From assembly GCF_002443255.2 (NCBI RefSeq), contig NW_019211454.1, positions 19,125,037 through 19,189,036 of the forward strand: a DNA stretch of 64,000 nucleotides, written 5' to 3'. Origin of the DNA: Varroa destructor (lineage: Eukaryota; Arthropoda; Arachnida; Mesostigmata; Varroidae). This document shows, piece by piece, positions 1-10,928 of this stretch. A program made the translations under genes and the position numbers. The notes under the pieces were generated by a model. The model was not told the origin of the DNA. It made no database searches and saw nothing but the letters and a program-made list of their open reading frames with translations. Within the stretch, counting starts at the first letter, position 1; each line of letters opens with the position of its first letter.

Positions 1-116
1 CGAAAACTGCAAGTCGACTGGTAAAAAGATCTGATATTGCTTACAGCACGTCCATTTCTGCTGGAAGTGCCGCTCCTTACTTTGTGCGATACCACACGAA
101 ATTCTTTGCAAAGATG
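1..116 (+). CDS. Candidate 3' part of a coding exon, cut by the window start
   Basis: The third frame is open from the window edge and reads as protein-like sequence (for example SISAGSAAPYFVRYHTKFFA). It stays open until a TAA about 15 bases past a possible splice donor (ATG followed by GTAATG at 117). The other two forward frames close within about 33 bases, and the sequence right after the donor drops to AT-rich non-coding character. No family is recognised. The exon would belong to a gene extending left of the window. It could equally be a chance open frame, because only about 39 codons are visible and the donor matches the consensus only in part. Confidence 0.28.
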
Positions 117-3100
117 GTAATGACCTATTTTAAGTAACCGGTATAATTGTTCGTTTACTTTGTCGAGGTATTGTTTATTCAATTATAAAATAAACATAAT
201 ATGTAGTTCAAAGGAGAAATTAGTAGGGATTTGTAATCAGTGGGATATTGTTCATCAGCTCTACACTGACTGTGATAAAGACCTTATAGGTCTATGATAT
301 GTCTCTGAATATATGGGCACACTGCCGCTAGGAAAATCAAACTCTAGTTTTCGCTTCCGACTGACCTTTAGGCAGATAGTTTGTCCAATTAATAACTATA
401 ATAAAGGCAAAAATAAAAAACTTTTTTTTTTTTATAGTTTTTATTCATACGGGCCTTCTATAGCTTAATTGTTTTCATATTTATTCATTATGTCAGCATG
501 CATGCATAAACACTACTTTATAGCTTTTAATCACTTCGTGTCGATCTATCAAATTTATTAATACTTTGTTTCTAAGAACCCTTCTTATCATGTAGTGTGT
601 TTACCCGTCCATCATACTCAAAGTCACAGTAACTGTATTGTTCGAGACCGCTGGCATCGCGCGTCGTTGTTATCCTTGCCGCTTTCAGCTAATTCATCCT
701 GTTGCATTTTCGATCGAATGTCGTCAGCTAATAAATGCGGTCGCTACATCGCCAAATCTACGCGCTTTACGTGCAAAGCTCAGCGGGTGTTAAACTCGTT
801 CGTTCGCAACGGCCATCGTGGAATGGCCATCAGCCGACCGTTCTCGAGTTCTTTTCTCACAGCGGGAAGACACGGAAGGGTCTGGTAGACAAAGTGAGTG
901 GCGCTTAAAGGGGATTTGGCGGATTCTGCACGTGCTGTGTCCTGAATTCATACTCACCCCCCAGCTTGCGTGATAGCTATAAAGCGGAAGCGTTACTAAA
1001 TCATGTGTAGCACGCTGCTTTGTGTTTTTGTTGGCCAGGAAGTCTAAAAGTTCATATAGAACAGGATCGATGAAGGACGAAGGCAGAGGAGGCGTCACAT
1101 CGGCCCAGCAGAACCGCAAGGGCACGTACCATAGAACGCGATCGCCCAGCGGGAGTTTGTGTCATTTCGGGATTTGGCTTAGATGATCCTGGCTAGAGTT
1201 GTACAGATTTCTTGCTGTTAGTCTTGAAAGACCGGTCGCATTTGCACTTCATGCTGTGCAGGTGTACAGTTCTATAGATGTACGATTTAAGCTGATCCGT
1301 TAGAATTGGACGCCTTACGAGCGTGAGCTGTGGGCTAGCAATTTAAAGTAGAAAAGGTCCTTATTATATCTATATATAAATGGATAAACAGCTACTTTCT
1401 GTAACTGATTCTCTATGTATATGGCTCTATCAGTTTAAAGTACTGACCTGAACTAGTTGTAAGTAGTCATGGGTATCACGTGGGATTTAGCAAGCACGTA
1501 TTGATAAGCTCTGAAATGATTTAAACGAAGCATATATTGCGATGATTGATTATAGCTCCGTTTGGGGTTATGTTGGATCTACTAGAACACCATTAACCAG
1601 TGTTAAGCCAAAAATAGGTTCAAAGGAAATTCCGCTATCTATTATAGTGGCTGGTTTTTGTTTATCAGTCGCTATCTAATACGGTAAGTAATCAATGTTT
1701 GAGACCGGGTACAATCGTCTCGAATTTTCTCAATATAGCCTAGAAATACTCGTTTTATATTTTGTCGATGCTCGACTATTTTGCAGGCTACTAATAGCAA
1801 TAATACTATTTACATAAAACAGTATATTTGTTAGCATTTTTGCATTGATCTTTATTTGATTTAACTGGCTTTGCTAGCTGGATTTTTCTTTAAATAGCTG
1901 TTAAATGTTTCTATCGTTCCCAGTTGCGGTTGGCTGTTTAATTACGCAGACATAAATTTAAAAAAGTCTATTGGCTCGTATTTTTTTATGTTGCTTTAAA
2001 TGCAGTTTTAAGAGAAATATCCAATCTTTACAAAATGTATGTGAAACCGCACAGGCCGGAATAATGTAGAAGAGAAGACAAACATTAGCCAGAGTACTTC
2101 TGTGTGATGCCAATTATTAGGTGCCCTTATGAGACAACAATTTTTTTTCTTCTTAACGACTTGTATATACATATATATATATATATATATATGCAAGAAA
2201 GTTGACGAAGCTTTAAATGTTGGTATGTCAACGGACAGGCGTGCCGCTAATGAATGTCTGCTTCGATGTATGCCCTCCATAATGAGGTTACCGTCGATGA
2301 CCCATAGGCCCAGACGGCCAAGAGTAGATGATGGAAGGACGACATTTCCCTATTGTAAATGTTCTATTCAAAAGATACAGTACGATCGATGTCCAGCGTA
2401 TAACAGTATGTCAGAGAATTAGTGACGCAAATAAACAAAGCTTCGAAAAGGCCATACTGAGTAGTCTATAAAGCTGTTATAGGTGTTCATCTTCTAAGCC
2501 TCTTGAAAGCTTAAATATTATATGAATACGAAAATAAACGATACGTCCAATAAGAGTTCTATATCCAGTAGTTTTTTTAAGCATTGTTATGAACAACTGT
2601 TTTCTAGCACGTAGTAAAGTCCGTGCAGGCACAATTTCGAATTTTCTTAAGTTTAATGGTCAAACACAAAACCACTGTTCTACACTACGAAACAAACCAC
2701 TTGAAAAGCGGCCTCGATAATGTCTTATATGAATGACCCATAATAGTACCTAGGACCGCTCGACGATGAATACACTAAAATCCAGTTCAGTGTTGACCAG
2801 TACCCCATAAATTAGGGCTTCGCATATAGTGCCTCCGAACCGATCTTTCCTCTCTTTTGTTACCTTTTATGTTCTCATGAGAATTCGACTGGCATTGCGG
2901 CAATGGCTATCTGAAAATAAACCATTACAAGAAAGCATTCACCTGCCAGTCATTAACAATTCAATGAAACCCATTATCGTTTAAATAATGAAAAAGATAT
3001 TGCTCGATGGAATTCGCCATAAGCAACTAGGCTGAAGTAGCTTAAGGGAACTCCAAAGAAATTAAGACCTTGAACTTGATGAAACACAACGCAGTTAGCA

Positions 3101-4207
3101 ATGACGATTCTTTTGGGCCTCGTTCTTCCTCACTGCGAAGCTATACTAGGATCAACTCAAATACGCTCTTCGTTTGTATTGCATGGAAATTTTTCACCAT
3201 CTTCTTCGGTGGTTCTGCATTACACTCGGAAATTTCATTACTGTGCTGTTACTCGGACATAGGTTTGGCGACAGAAATCGTGAAGGACAAGTAACCTGTA
3301 CGTCCGATCCTATTGGCTTTTATCAATTGCTAACTGAAATTCTTCCTGTTACAGTTACGATTAATTGACAATTTACTGAACCGAAACAAAAAAAAAAAAG
3401 ATTTTTCTCCTATTTTCCGCGAAGCTTATAGATAAAACGCTAACATCGACGTCAAGAACAGTAATAAACGTACTTCTCAAGAATAAGAAACAAGATGCAT
3501 TTATGTTCCACACCATTCTACAAATTACTTTCAGCCTTTATAAAATACTAGATAGCTATTCTATTTAGGCAAATTGGGCAATCTTCTTTTTCAAACCTTT
3601 CTGTTGAAGCTACTATTCTAGAATCGACAGGCTTGCTTTCGGTTAACACCATCGAGGCTCACCCTAGGTGCTAAGTCCAGCATGTAGGTTGTTATCTGTG
3701 CATCCTGCCCTAGTCTGACCCATCATTGCCGAACTACGATTTAGCAATTATGAAAAAGCTTGAGATGGAAATTGTCATTTACGTACGTCATGAATAGCAT
3801 CGATATATGGACGTTACTACTGCCGCGGTCATTAACAATACTGGCCAATGGCCTGAACGCTGAATCCAAATGCTACGTCTCTTGATAATTGCAAAACCGG
3901 GTCTAGTGGATAACGCCACGTTGTTGATATCAAGTACGCCAGCGCTAGATATTACGAAATACCTTGTCGACGTGTTCATTAACTGGGTAGTGTTAACTGG
4001 GTTGTTAACTGGGCTTGGAAGCGGTGAACTAAGCTTTATATTTATTTAACCTTGCACAATATTTATCATTACTGTAAATATTCATAAACGTTTATGCGGG
4101 CAAGGCGCTACAAGCTTAGGAATACTGTGCTTTTTTCGTTTCAAGTTTATAGGTCGTGCGACAGCACTACCGACCACAAATGACAGTCAGGCAGGCTCTT
4201 GCTTGGG
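117..4207. other. Non-coding AT-rich stretch with one GC-richer island
   Basis: This is intron or intergenic DNA with no recognisable gene. It holds a T12 run at 422-433 and an AT dinucleotide repeat near 2171. The segment from about 595 to 1140 is richer in GC and is open in several frames on both strands (97 codons on +, 111 on -). None of those frames matches a family I know. The most exon-like piece, after a good acceptor at 687-688, is described in the findings. Confidence 0.6.
2171..2192. repeat. (AT)11 microsatellite
   Basis: Eleven uninterrupted AT units are seen directly, preceded by a degenerate GTATATAC lead-in. Confidence 0.95.
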
Positions 4208-4345
4208 AACAAATGATTAGGTTAGCGACATATAAGCCCCCATAATCGATCCTGCAATACACGAAAGCTTCCTATTTTACATCTGGTCTTTCTATCACGG
4301 GTCACGGGAGCCAGAAGTATTATGGATGCTACGTGCTTGCTATCT
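4208..4345 (+). repeat. Probable degraded copy of the tRNA-derived SINE family
   Basis: A block resembling an RNA polymerase III A box (TTAGGTTAGCGACA, from 4217) lies about 90 bases ahead of a GGAGCCAG core at 4307. The three clearer copies have a similar spacing. The bases after the core (AGTATTATGGATGC) resemble the copy at 20340-20496 (CGTATGTATGATAG). The conserved tail motif is not convincing here, so the copy is old or truncated at its 3' end. Assignment rests on block order and spacing, not on a computed alignment. Confidence 0.35.
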
Positions 4346-7300
4346 AACTCGTATCTTCCCGAAGCCTAGTTTCGTGGTAAAAAGGTAACTTTCGTTTATA
4401 TGGCGAACTCGTTAAATGGCTAGTGGCCTCGTTCGCATGGTGCACAACATCGCTTGTATATTATACGACAAAGGAAGAGCTCTATAATAACGAGCCGAAG
4501 AATAACGGCCCTAGCTGGATATCCTTGACCTGCAGATCAGAAGGGAAACTGGTTAGTTCGTGTTCTAGAAATATTGAGAAAAACGCCCGAGTTAAATAAA
4601 AACAGGTAAAAAAAATTAAACCACTCCTTTACTTACTACGTTTTCAGACAAATTATAGTTTTATGGGACAGCTACTCAATCCGTAGTCGATCTGTTATTA
4701 CTGACTTCTTTCCTCGATCTTTCAACAATGAACTTGTTCCAGTAGCTATGCTTACTTCACTCAATTTTGGTCGTGACACTCATCGTGCAACAAAAAACGT
4801 GCAGCCAAGTGTGGGCTGAGTGCGATCGATGCATGGGACGATAAATCGGAACTGATCATATTGAAAGGGCTGATCCTACTCGTGCAAATAAAGTAAAGTA
4901 TGTACGATAAAGAACTTTATCTAGAAACTTCTAAAATCGGCAATGTTGAGTGGTACATAATATGTTGACAGGGGACACGATTTACCAACTAATTATACTT
5001 AGATGGACTGGTAGAAGAAATTTTGGTTACATGATTAGTGGCATAAATAGAATATTCTTGAACTAAACGGTGTGATTATGAAACTTTTACCAGTCTTATC
5101 TATCTTCCAAAAAATCTCCGCATTTTTGCGGAACATATTTTCTTCCATATTATTACACATATGTAGACACATATGTCCCAATGTTGTTTAATAAATCTAC
5201 CGTTTCCTCATTTACTTCACTTTCATTGCTCTGTGCATACTGAAACAGACTACATTTTAGGCAAAGTTTCGTTCATCAACTAACCCAGGAAGTACACTAT
5301 CAGCTTTTGTATGTCTTGGTGTTTTTCACCAATATTTACAATGCAATTAACAGCGCCCAGTACACAATTGTGTAAAATATCCCCTATTCATTGATCTTCG
5401 AGTTTTCGCCAGGTACTTAGGCCCTAAGGTATTCTATCAAACAATTTCTAATACTACGAAACGAGGTTTGTTTATGCCTAAATTTATACCTAGATTAACG
5501 TGGTTCCCTAATATTAAAAAAAAAACAAAGACGTTACGCGTTCAGCTGTCATCGTCACGAAGACCCCTGACGACAACGGGTGTGATAGTGTTGGAAAACA
5601 CAATGAATCACTGGTTTTGGCCAGACAATCATTGGACGTCCAGGTTGGCTGTTAGGTCAAACTTAGAAATGAGCATGCGTTTGTCTTGTGAACACTTTGA
5701 CATATGTATATAGCTACAAATCTGAATCAACTTTTTCAGTAATACATACCTAGTATAAGAGCTACGTTGCCTATATGGGGGATGATCTAAGGCGGCCTCC
5801 AACAGGGGCATATGAGACGGCCGAATCGATATCAATAAATATTCGTTTAGAGTAACAGCTGCTGCAGCGTTCTAACCAAATGAATATGTTCCTCTACGAA
5901 GTACTGGACCTTCTGATAGACCCTTACTTGGATATGATTTCAAACGAGAACAAACGGTAGTCAATAACGATCCGCAGGTTGTTAGACCGCCACATGCCCA
6001 AATTGATCGGAATGATCACTTGTACTCGAACATGTATCGGTAAATACATGTGTCGTTGATTTAATGACGCATCAATGAAATAAACAGAAAAGCCCTATTG
6101 CTACTTACAAGACTAAATTTACTGTCGCATCTGATACGCATGCTCTGTTCAATGACCTTATGCTCTCTGAACGTTCGTATTATCAAAGTTCTCTATAGCA
6201 GCAAAACGTGAAGCATTTTTAGGAGTGTATTGGGCCTGAATAGGATTTCAAACTAAGGTACAACAGCTTTTCAAAGTTCGCTTTTCCACAAGAACTATCT
6301 ATTATAATTATTGCATACTTTCTTTTCTATAAACAGCCTCTATCAAATAATCGGTACTTGAAAAATAGATTATGACGATGCTGACTGTGATTTGCTTCTT
6401 CTGTGATTGCGGCTGTTTTTTAGGATTCAGTTACCCTTTATTGCAAATTTCAATATGTATGTAATATAATTGTTGATCTAAATATGCTGCGTAAAGTAGT
6501 TTCTCGTATTTATAATCAAATTATGAATGATGTTTTAGAGATGCACCTCAATCAGTTGTCATGTGATTTGATTGCCCAGTTTTTTTTTTATCAACATTAA
6601 ACTACATAGCACTCCTAGATAAACTACATAGAAGATGATATTGCAATGAATGGGTCGAAAACCTGTGAAGCAAACGAACCCACATCTGTCTTACGGCACA
6701 ACATTTAACCATTTTATAATTCCTAATCGCATAATCTAATGATCGGCAAGCTCTAATGTGTCGACGGAATTTCAGATCTCCACGTAGGCATTTTTCCACC
6801 CTAACGCCCTTTCAGTAAATGATGTTAGGATTCACATATACAGGTATACCTAGGTCTAATGCAAGCTCATCGAATCTCCAGTGAATGTTCCAAAATGGGA
6901 AATAATGCCGTTTTTTGGCACACAGTGCCCACGCCATACTGACTTCGTCTGTATTTCCGCACGACCATGAAGGCAGACGACCTCTATAGTAGGCCGAAGC
7001 TATCTATCGCTGCTGCTCTGCCCCCGTTCGTTCCAGTTGCGTCCCGACCCACTAAATCTCTAGGCATGAAAATAAATTTTAATGGCAGTGGGCAGACCAA
7101 CCGTGCTAGCTTACAAACGTAGACACGCTATCACAGCCATACGAAGATGCTTCTTTAGAACGGGCGGAAAGAGTAAAAGTGCCAGCTGTCACCGCCAGCT
7201 AACTGCCATGATACTTACTGCTACTTCCCAGCCGTTCCCAGATTTTTACTTATACGCAGAAGTATACAGACATATACGCACAATATCCTTGAGTCATCGT

Positions 7301-7354
7301 ACCCGCATCTATTTTTTAAGAGAACTGTTGTTGTTTCTTCGTTCGTATCTTTAT
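4346..7354. other. Non-coding stretch, nothing recognised
   Basis: AT-rich sequence with only short chance open frames on either strand. The left part of the longest frame in the window (7082-7615, 177 codons) falls here. It has no recognisable domain and runs through the GTT repeat that follows. I see no RNA gene and no clear mobile element. Confidence 0.6.
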
Positions 7355-7375
7355 GTTGTTGTTGTTGTTGTTGTT
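7355..7375. repeat. (GTT)7 microsatellite
   Basis: Seven uninterrupted GTT units are seen directly. In the overlapping long open frame they would be read as a run of valines, which argues against that frame being a real protein. Confidence 0.95.
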
Positions 7376-10318
7376 CGTGAGTTACGAGAGGGCATGATAT
7401 CTGTGTGTTTGTTAATGCTTAAGCCAGCAGCACCTGCAGTGGACGAAAACAACAGCGTCACCGGCCCTAATAGTAACTTCGTTTATAGGCGCAAATTCGT
7501 TACGACCAATATCCGTGTGTTTCGACTTTTTAGGAAGGAGCAATCAAGAAGACAAGGCTTTGCCGTCCCAGCTCTCCTTGAGTCCAGAACGCTGGACTGC
7601 AAGGACCAAGGATGAACAAAGAAGTGTGCGTTTGAGGAATCGGTTATGCTGTGAATTCTACATTTTGGGTTGTAGGCGAAAGGATGTCATGGCACTAAGC
7701 CGTGGTGGTGGGTATATACTGATTGCGCGTGCTATTATGTTTTATTGTGTTCTGTGTAGCCTTCTCTGTGCGTGTTTGTATCTCATGTCTTCATGTGCTT
7801 TGCGAAGATATCAGAAGTAGTTTAATGTGGCGGACCGTTGGAGAGAATCCGATTGGCTTACGGCGGTAAGGCTCAGAAGGCTGGCAAACCTCTTAGGTAG
7901 GTTCGACAAACTAACCTTCCCTTATGACAGGGCAGTTAATAAATAGTAGCCATAGTCAACGTGTGCCCCTGGAATAGGTAAAACAGGACGGCAAGATATT
8001 CGTGGGAATGGAACAGAGGACAAAAGGGACCTGAAGCGCAGAACTCGGCCGAGTCGATTTGGAAGAAGTGCAACCGATTCGAAGCGAACAATAAAATCGT
8101 CCATTAACCAAATGAAATTGTCCAGTTGTAGTTATGCACATTTGTTGGGAAGGGTTAAATGAAAACAAGAATTTAGCCATTGAAAGAAAAACGACATCGG
8201 ACAATTGTGACTGTCGTGAAAGCGATCATACATAATTGCACGTCTCTTCGTTACTGGACGAGCATTAAATACTTCGTCAAAACTTCGCTGTTTCAAATTC
8301 TAGTCATCTATAAGAGTAATCCACATTACTACAGCTTCAGCTGCCAAACACTTTAACGGGACGCTTTTAGCGCCCCTCTTTGTAAATTTCCCAAAGCCCT
8401 ACAGCGCCGACGCCAGAGACTTTTGTCCAACGAGTATAATTGCCACTGCGACTGGCATAACCATAACCGTAGCATGATGAATCCCCACCTATGAGTGTTA
8501 ACAGTAAAAGCAAATAATGGGAGTGCAGTGGAACTGGGCGGACACAATGAATATTCCACCTTTCGCTTGTTCTTATTGAAAAGCCCTATCCTGTTTAGGG
8601 CAGCCACATCGTCGTTTATTGAAGGAGAGCGAGCTGAGAAAGCCCACATGCTTACAAGTCTACGGTATACTTATTACGAGCCGGGAAGCGAAGGCAACGA
8701 AGCGGGCCAGCAGGAAGCTCCCTTACGGGGGAACTTTGTGTTTACTCTCAGGGAGGGGGCCTTCCGCACGCAGCAAACGGGTGGGTTAATGACGAATCTT
8801 TAATGGCAATTGTGTCTGGGAATCTATAGAGGCCGGTCTGAGGAAGACAAACACAAACTGCCACGAACGGGGAAGGTAGATAATAATTAAAACAGAGGTT
8901 GTGCTGCAACTGCTACGCCTGTCCCCGAAATGAGTTCTCCACCCTACCGAATATATACCCTGAGAGGCAAGCTAAGCAAATAAGCATTATTTGCCCATTA
9001 GGAAGATTATGTGAGCTAAGGTCAGATGAATTTGGTATCGATAATTGCAACCATTGAGAAATTCAACGATTGGAAGTCAATGCTCTGTCATGCCAACAGG
9101 GCGGCAGAGAGTACATGAGCTTTAATGCAGTGTCTCTGATTCTGATGATCAATTCTGTTTCATCGGCTCAGGTCTATCCCTATTCGTGTTGATCAAAATT
9201 AAGCTCGGATGTGTTGTTTTCGGGTTTTTTTTTTCCGGCTCGTTTACTGTATAATACTTTTCAGTGCTTATTGCTAAGGGTGTAACAGACTTGAAATATG
9301 TTTTTACAAAACCCTATACAAAAATCTCTTAAACTTTGTCTACCAAACCATCTTTGAAGTAGACATATGTAACATCATGCAAAATGCTGCGGAAAATATC
9401 AAGCTATCCACTAATATAATAAAGTGCCCGCCATAGTACAATGATACCATATTTATTTATGATGCTCAGAGACGCCTGGGCTAACCTAAGCTGGACATAC
9501 AGCTTACTCCGCACTGATAGAAGCCCTCGACCGTTTGAAGCAATGCTTAATAACAAGTACCGTGCACAAAATACTATATTTATTATTTTATTTGCGAGTC
9601 CATTGTCGTCACATGTTGTACAGGATCAATACCAACTTACTCGGCACTATCTGCGTTATAATTATTTTTTATGCTGATGGAAATCAACGTCAGCAGTACC
9701 ACGTTTTGCAAAGACCCAATCTTCTTTTTAGAATAATAGATTCGGAACGCTTGAAATATAATGACGTATTGTTCCGCATTTACAGATTTTTTTAGACGAG
9801 TGAAATATATTACTCTCGATACTGAACAAAAATTAAGGATTTGTCAGGTGTACCTTTAGAGGTCCGAAGGTCGGTCAAATGATTCGAATTAGTACGTCTG
9901 TACAATGAATAACCACATAACCTTGCCTAGGGGCGTGTTTTTTAAAGAGAGTAGTTAGCAGCGTCGGTGCCTATAAATTGTAAAGTTCCGCCCTATTCGC
10001 TAGAAGGCGGATAGACGATTCATCTCCAAAAATATCAAATAATCGTCGTTGAACGCCTTGAGCAAGAACCAGCTACACCTTTCACCGGAAACACCCACAC
10101 GAACGCAAACGTAAATTCGGTCCGAATGCAAGTTAGCGGACGCTATGTCAATCTATTCACCAGTAGACATGATCCCCACAGATATTCGTCTTTGCCAATG
10201 CTTATCGTAATAAATATCATTTGGAAGAAACAGCAGTAGAAAATGTACCCAGCATACACAGTTGGCTATAGTAAAGCTATAAACTCTACATGTGATAATT
10301 AGGCCATGAAACTTGTTC
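7376..10318. other. Non-coding stretch with a GC-richer patch at about 8480-8800
   Basis: The patch near 8480-8800 is open on both strands at once (102 codons on +, 98 on -), which is what GC-richer non-coding DNA does by chance. Nothing in it resembles a known domain. The rest is AT-rich with scattered short frames. There is no RNA gene. Confidence 0.55.
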
Positions 10319-10490
10319 GCGTCATGGTGCAGTGGTAACGTGCCGACCTATTGAGCTCGAGGACATGTGATGAGGTCGTCTAGGTTCAAAAGCGAGTGTA
10401 AACACGCGTCGCTTCGCGCTGCTCGGAGCCGGTCGTCTAAAGCAATGCTTAACTAGGGCAATCGCACCGTACGTAAAACTTTAAATATTT
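10319..10490 (+). repeat. tRNA-derived SINE, best preserved copy
   Basis: This copy keeps both RNA polymerase III internal promoter boxes. The A box TGGTGCAGTGG lies at 10325-10335, a full match to the TRGYNNAGTGG pattern. A weaker B box, GGTTCAAAAGC, lies at 10383-10393. Further on come the family core CGGAGCCGGTCG around 10424 and the tail CCGTACGTAAAACT ending at 10480, followed by an A/T-rich end. The same blocks in the same order recur at 20340-20496 (reverse strand) and 37786-37950. A head derived from a tRNA, a unique core and a short A/T-rich end are the classical layout of a SINE, mobilised by a partner LINE. Which LINE is unknown. It is not a functional tRNA gene, because no cloverleaf folds from it. 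Confidence 0.6.
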
Positions 10491-10802
10491 AATTTTAAAT
10501 TACTTACTAATTGACCCATATATAGGTTGTCTAGCTTTAGTGTGGCAACATTTACTGTTAGTATAGTTGTTAAAAGTTATATAGTTAGTTTTTACTATGC
10601 TCACCGCCTTGAACGATTGCTGTATAAGGAAGATTCTTGCAAGAACAATTTAAACACTATCTATATCCATCTCCCTTTATTAGAAATAAAAACAACACAA
10701 CAATAACTATAATAACAACAAACAGCGAGTTACGCCTCCGTCAAGTTAGCCTGAGATAGGCGATGGTAACAACGCGTCCCGTTTTGCCTGGGTCGGTCGC
10801 AT
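10491..10802. other. Short non-coding interval
   Basis: The AT-rich end of the SINE grades into AAC/AAT-rich sequence. Nothing else is seen. Confidence 0.5.
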
Positions 10803-10928
10803 TTATGGCCTTTGATTACATGCACGTACATAAGCCACACCCATGGCCCACACACATAGAAACGCACCGACCCAAGCAGGCACAACGTAATCTTTCCACT
10901 TAAATTTAGGCCTGTCGTTTCCAACGTA
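10803..10928 (-). CDS. Candidate exon encoding a hydrophobic, membrane-like segment
   Basis: On the reverse strand a very good 3' splice site (a run of seven T, then ACAG) is followed at 10928 by an open frame of 41 codons ending in TAA. The translation starts YVGNDRPKFKWKDY and runs into a roughly 22-residue hydrophobic stretch (VVPAWVGAFLCVWAMGVAYV) that could cross a membrane. A GTACGT donor lies inside the frame just after GCTTAT, so the exon could be internal and end there. No family is assigned. The Y-x-x-P-x-W arrangement loosely recalls transporter helices, but that is too weak to name. No partner exon was identified nearby on the same strand. Confidence 0.3.
   Translation of the reverse strand, partial: YVGNDRPKFKWKDYVVPAWVGAFLCVWAMGVAYVRACNQRP

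Noticed and set aside
7082..7615. The longest open frame in the window, 177 codons on the + strand
   Set aside because: It translates a GTT microsatellite as poly-valine, has no recognisable domain, and lacks supporting splice or composition signals. It is probably chance.
7840..7915. A tRNA-like pair of boxes (GGCTTACGGCGGTAAGG and GGTTCGAC) at about tRNA spacing
   Set aside because: The T arm and acceptor stem do not pair, so it is not a tRNA gene, and no SINE core or tail follows.
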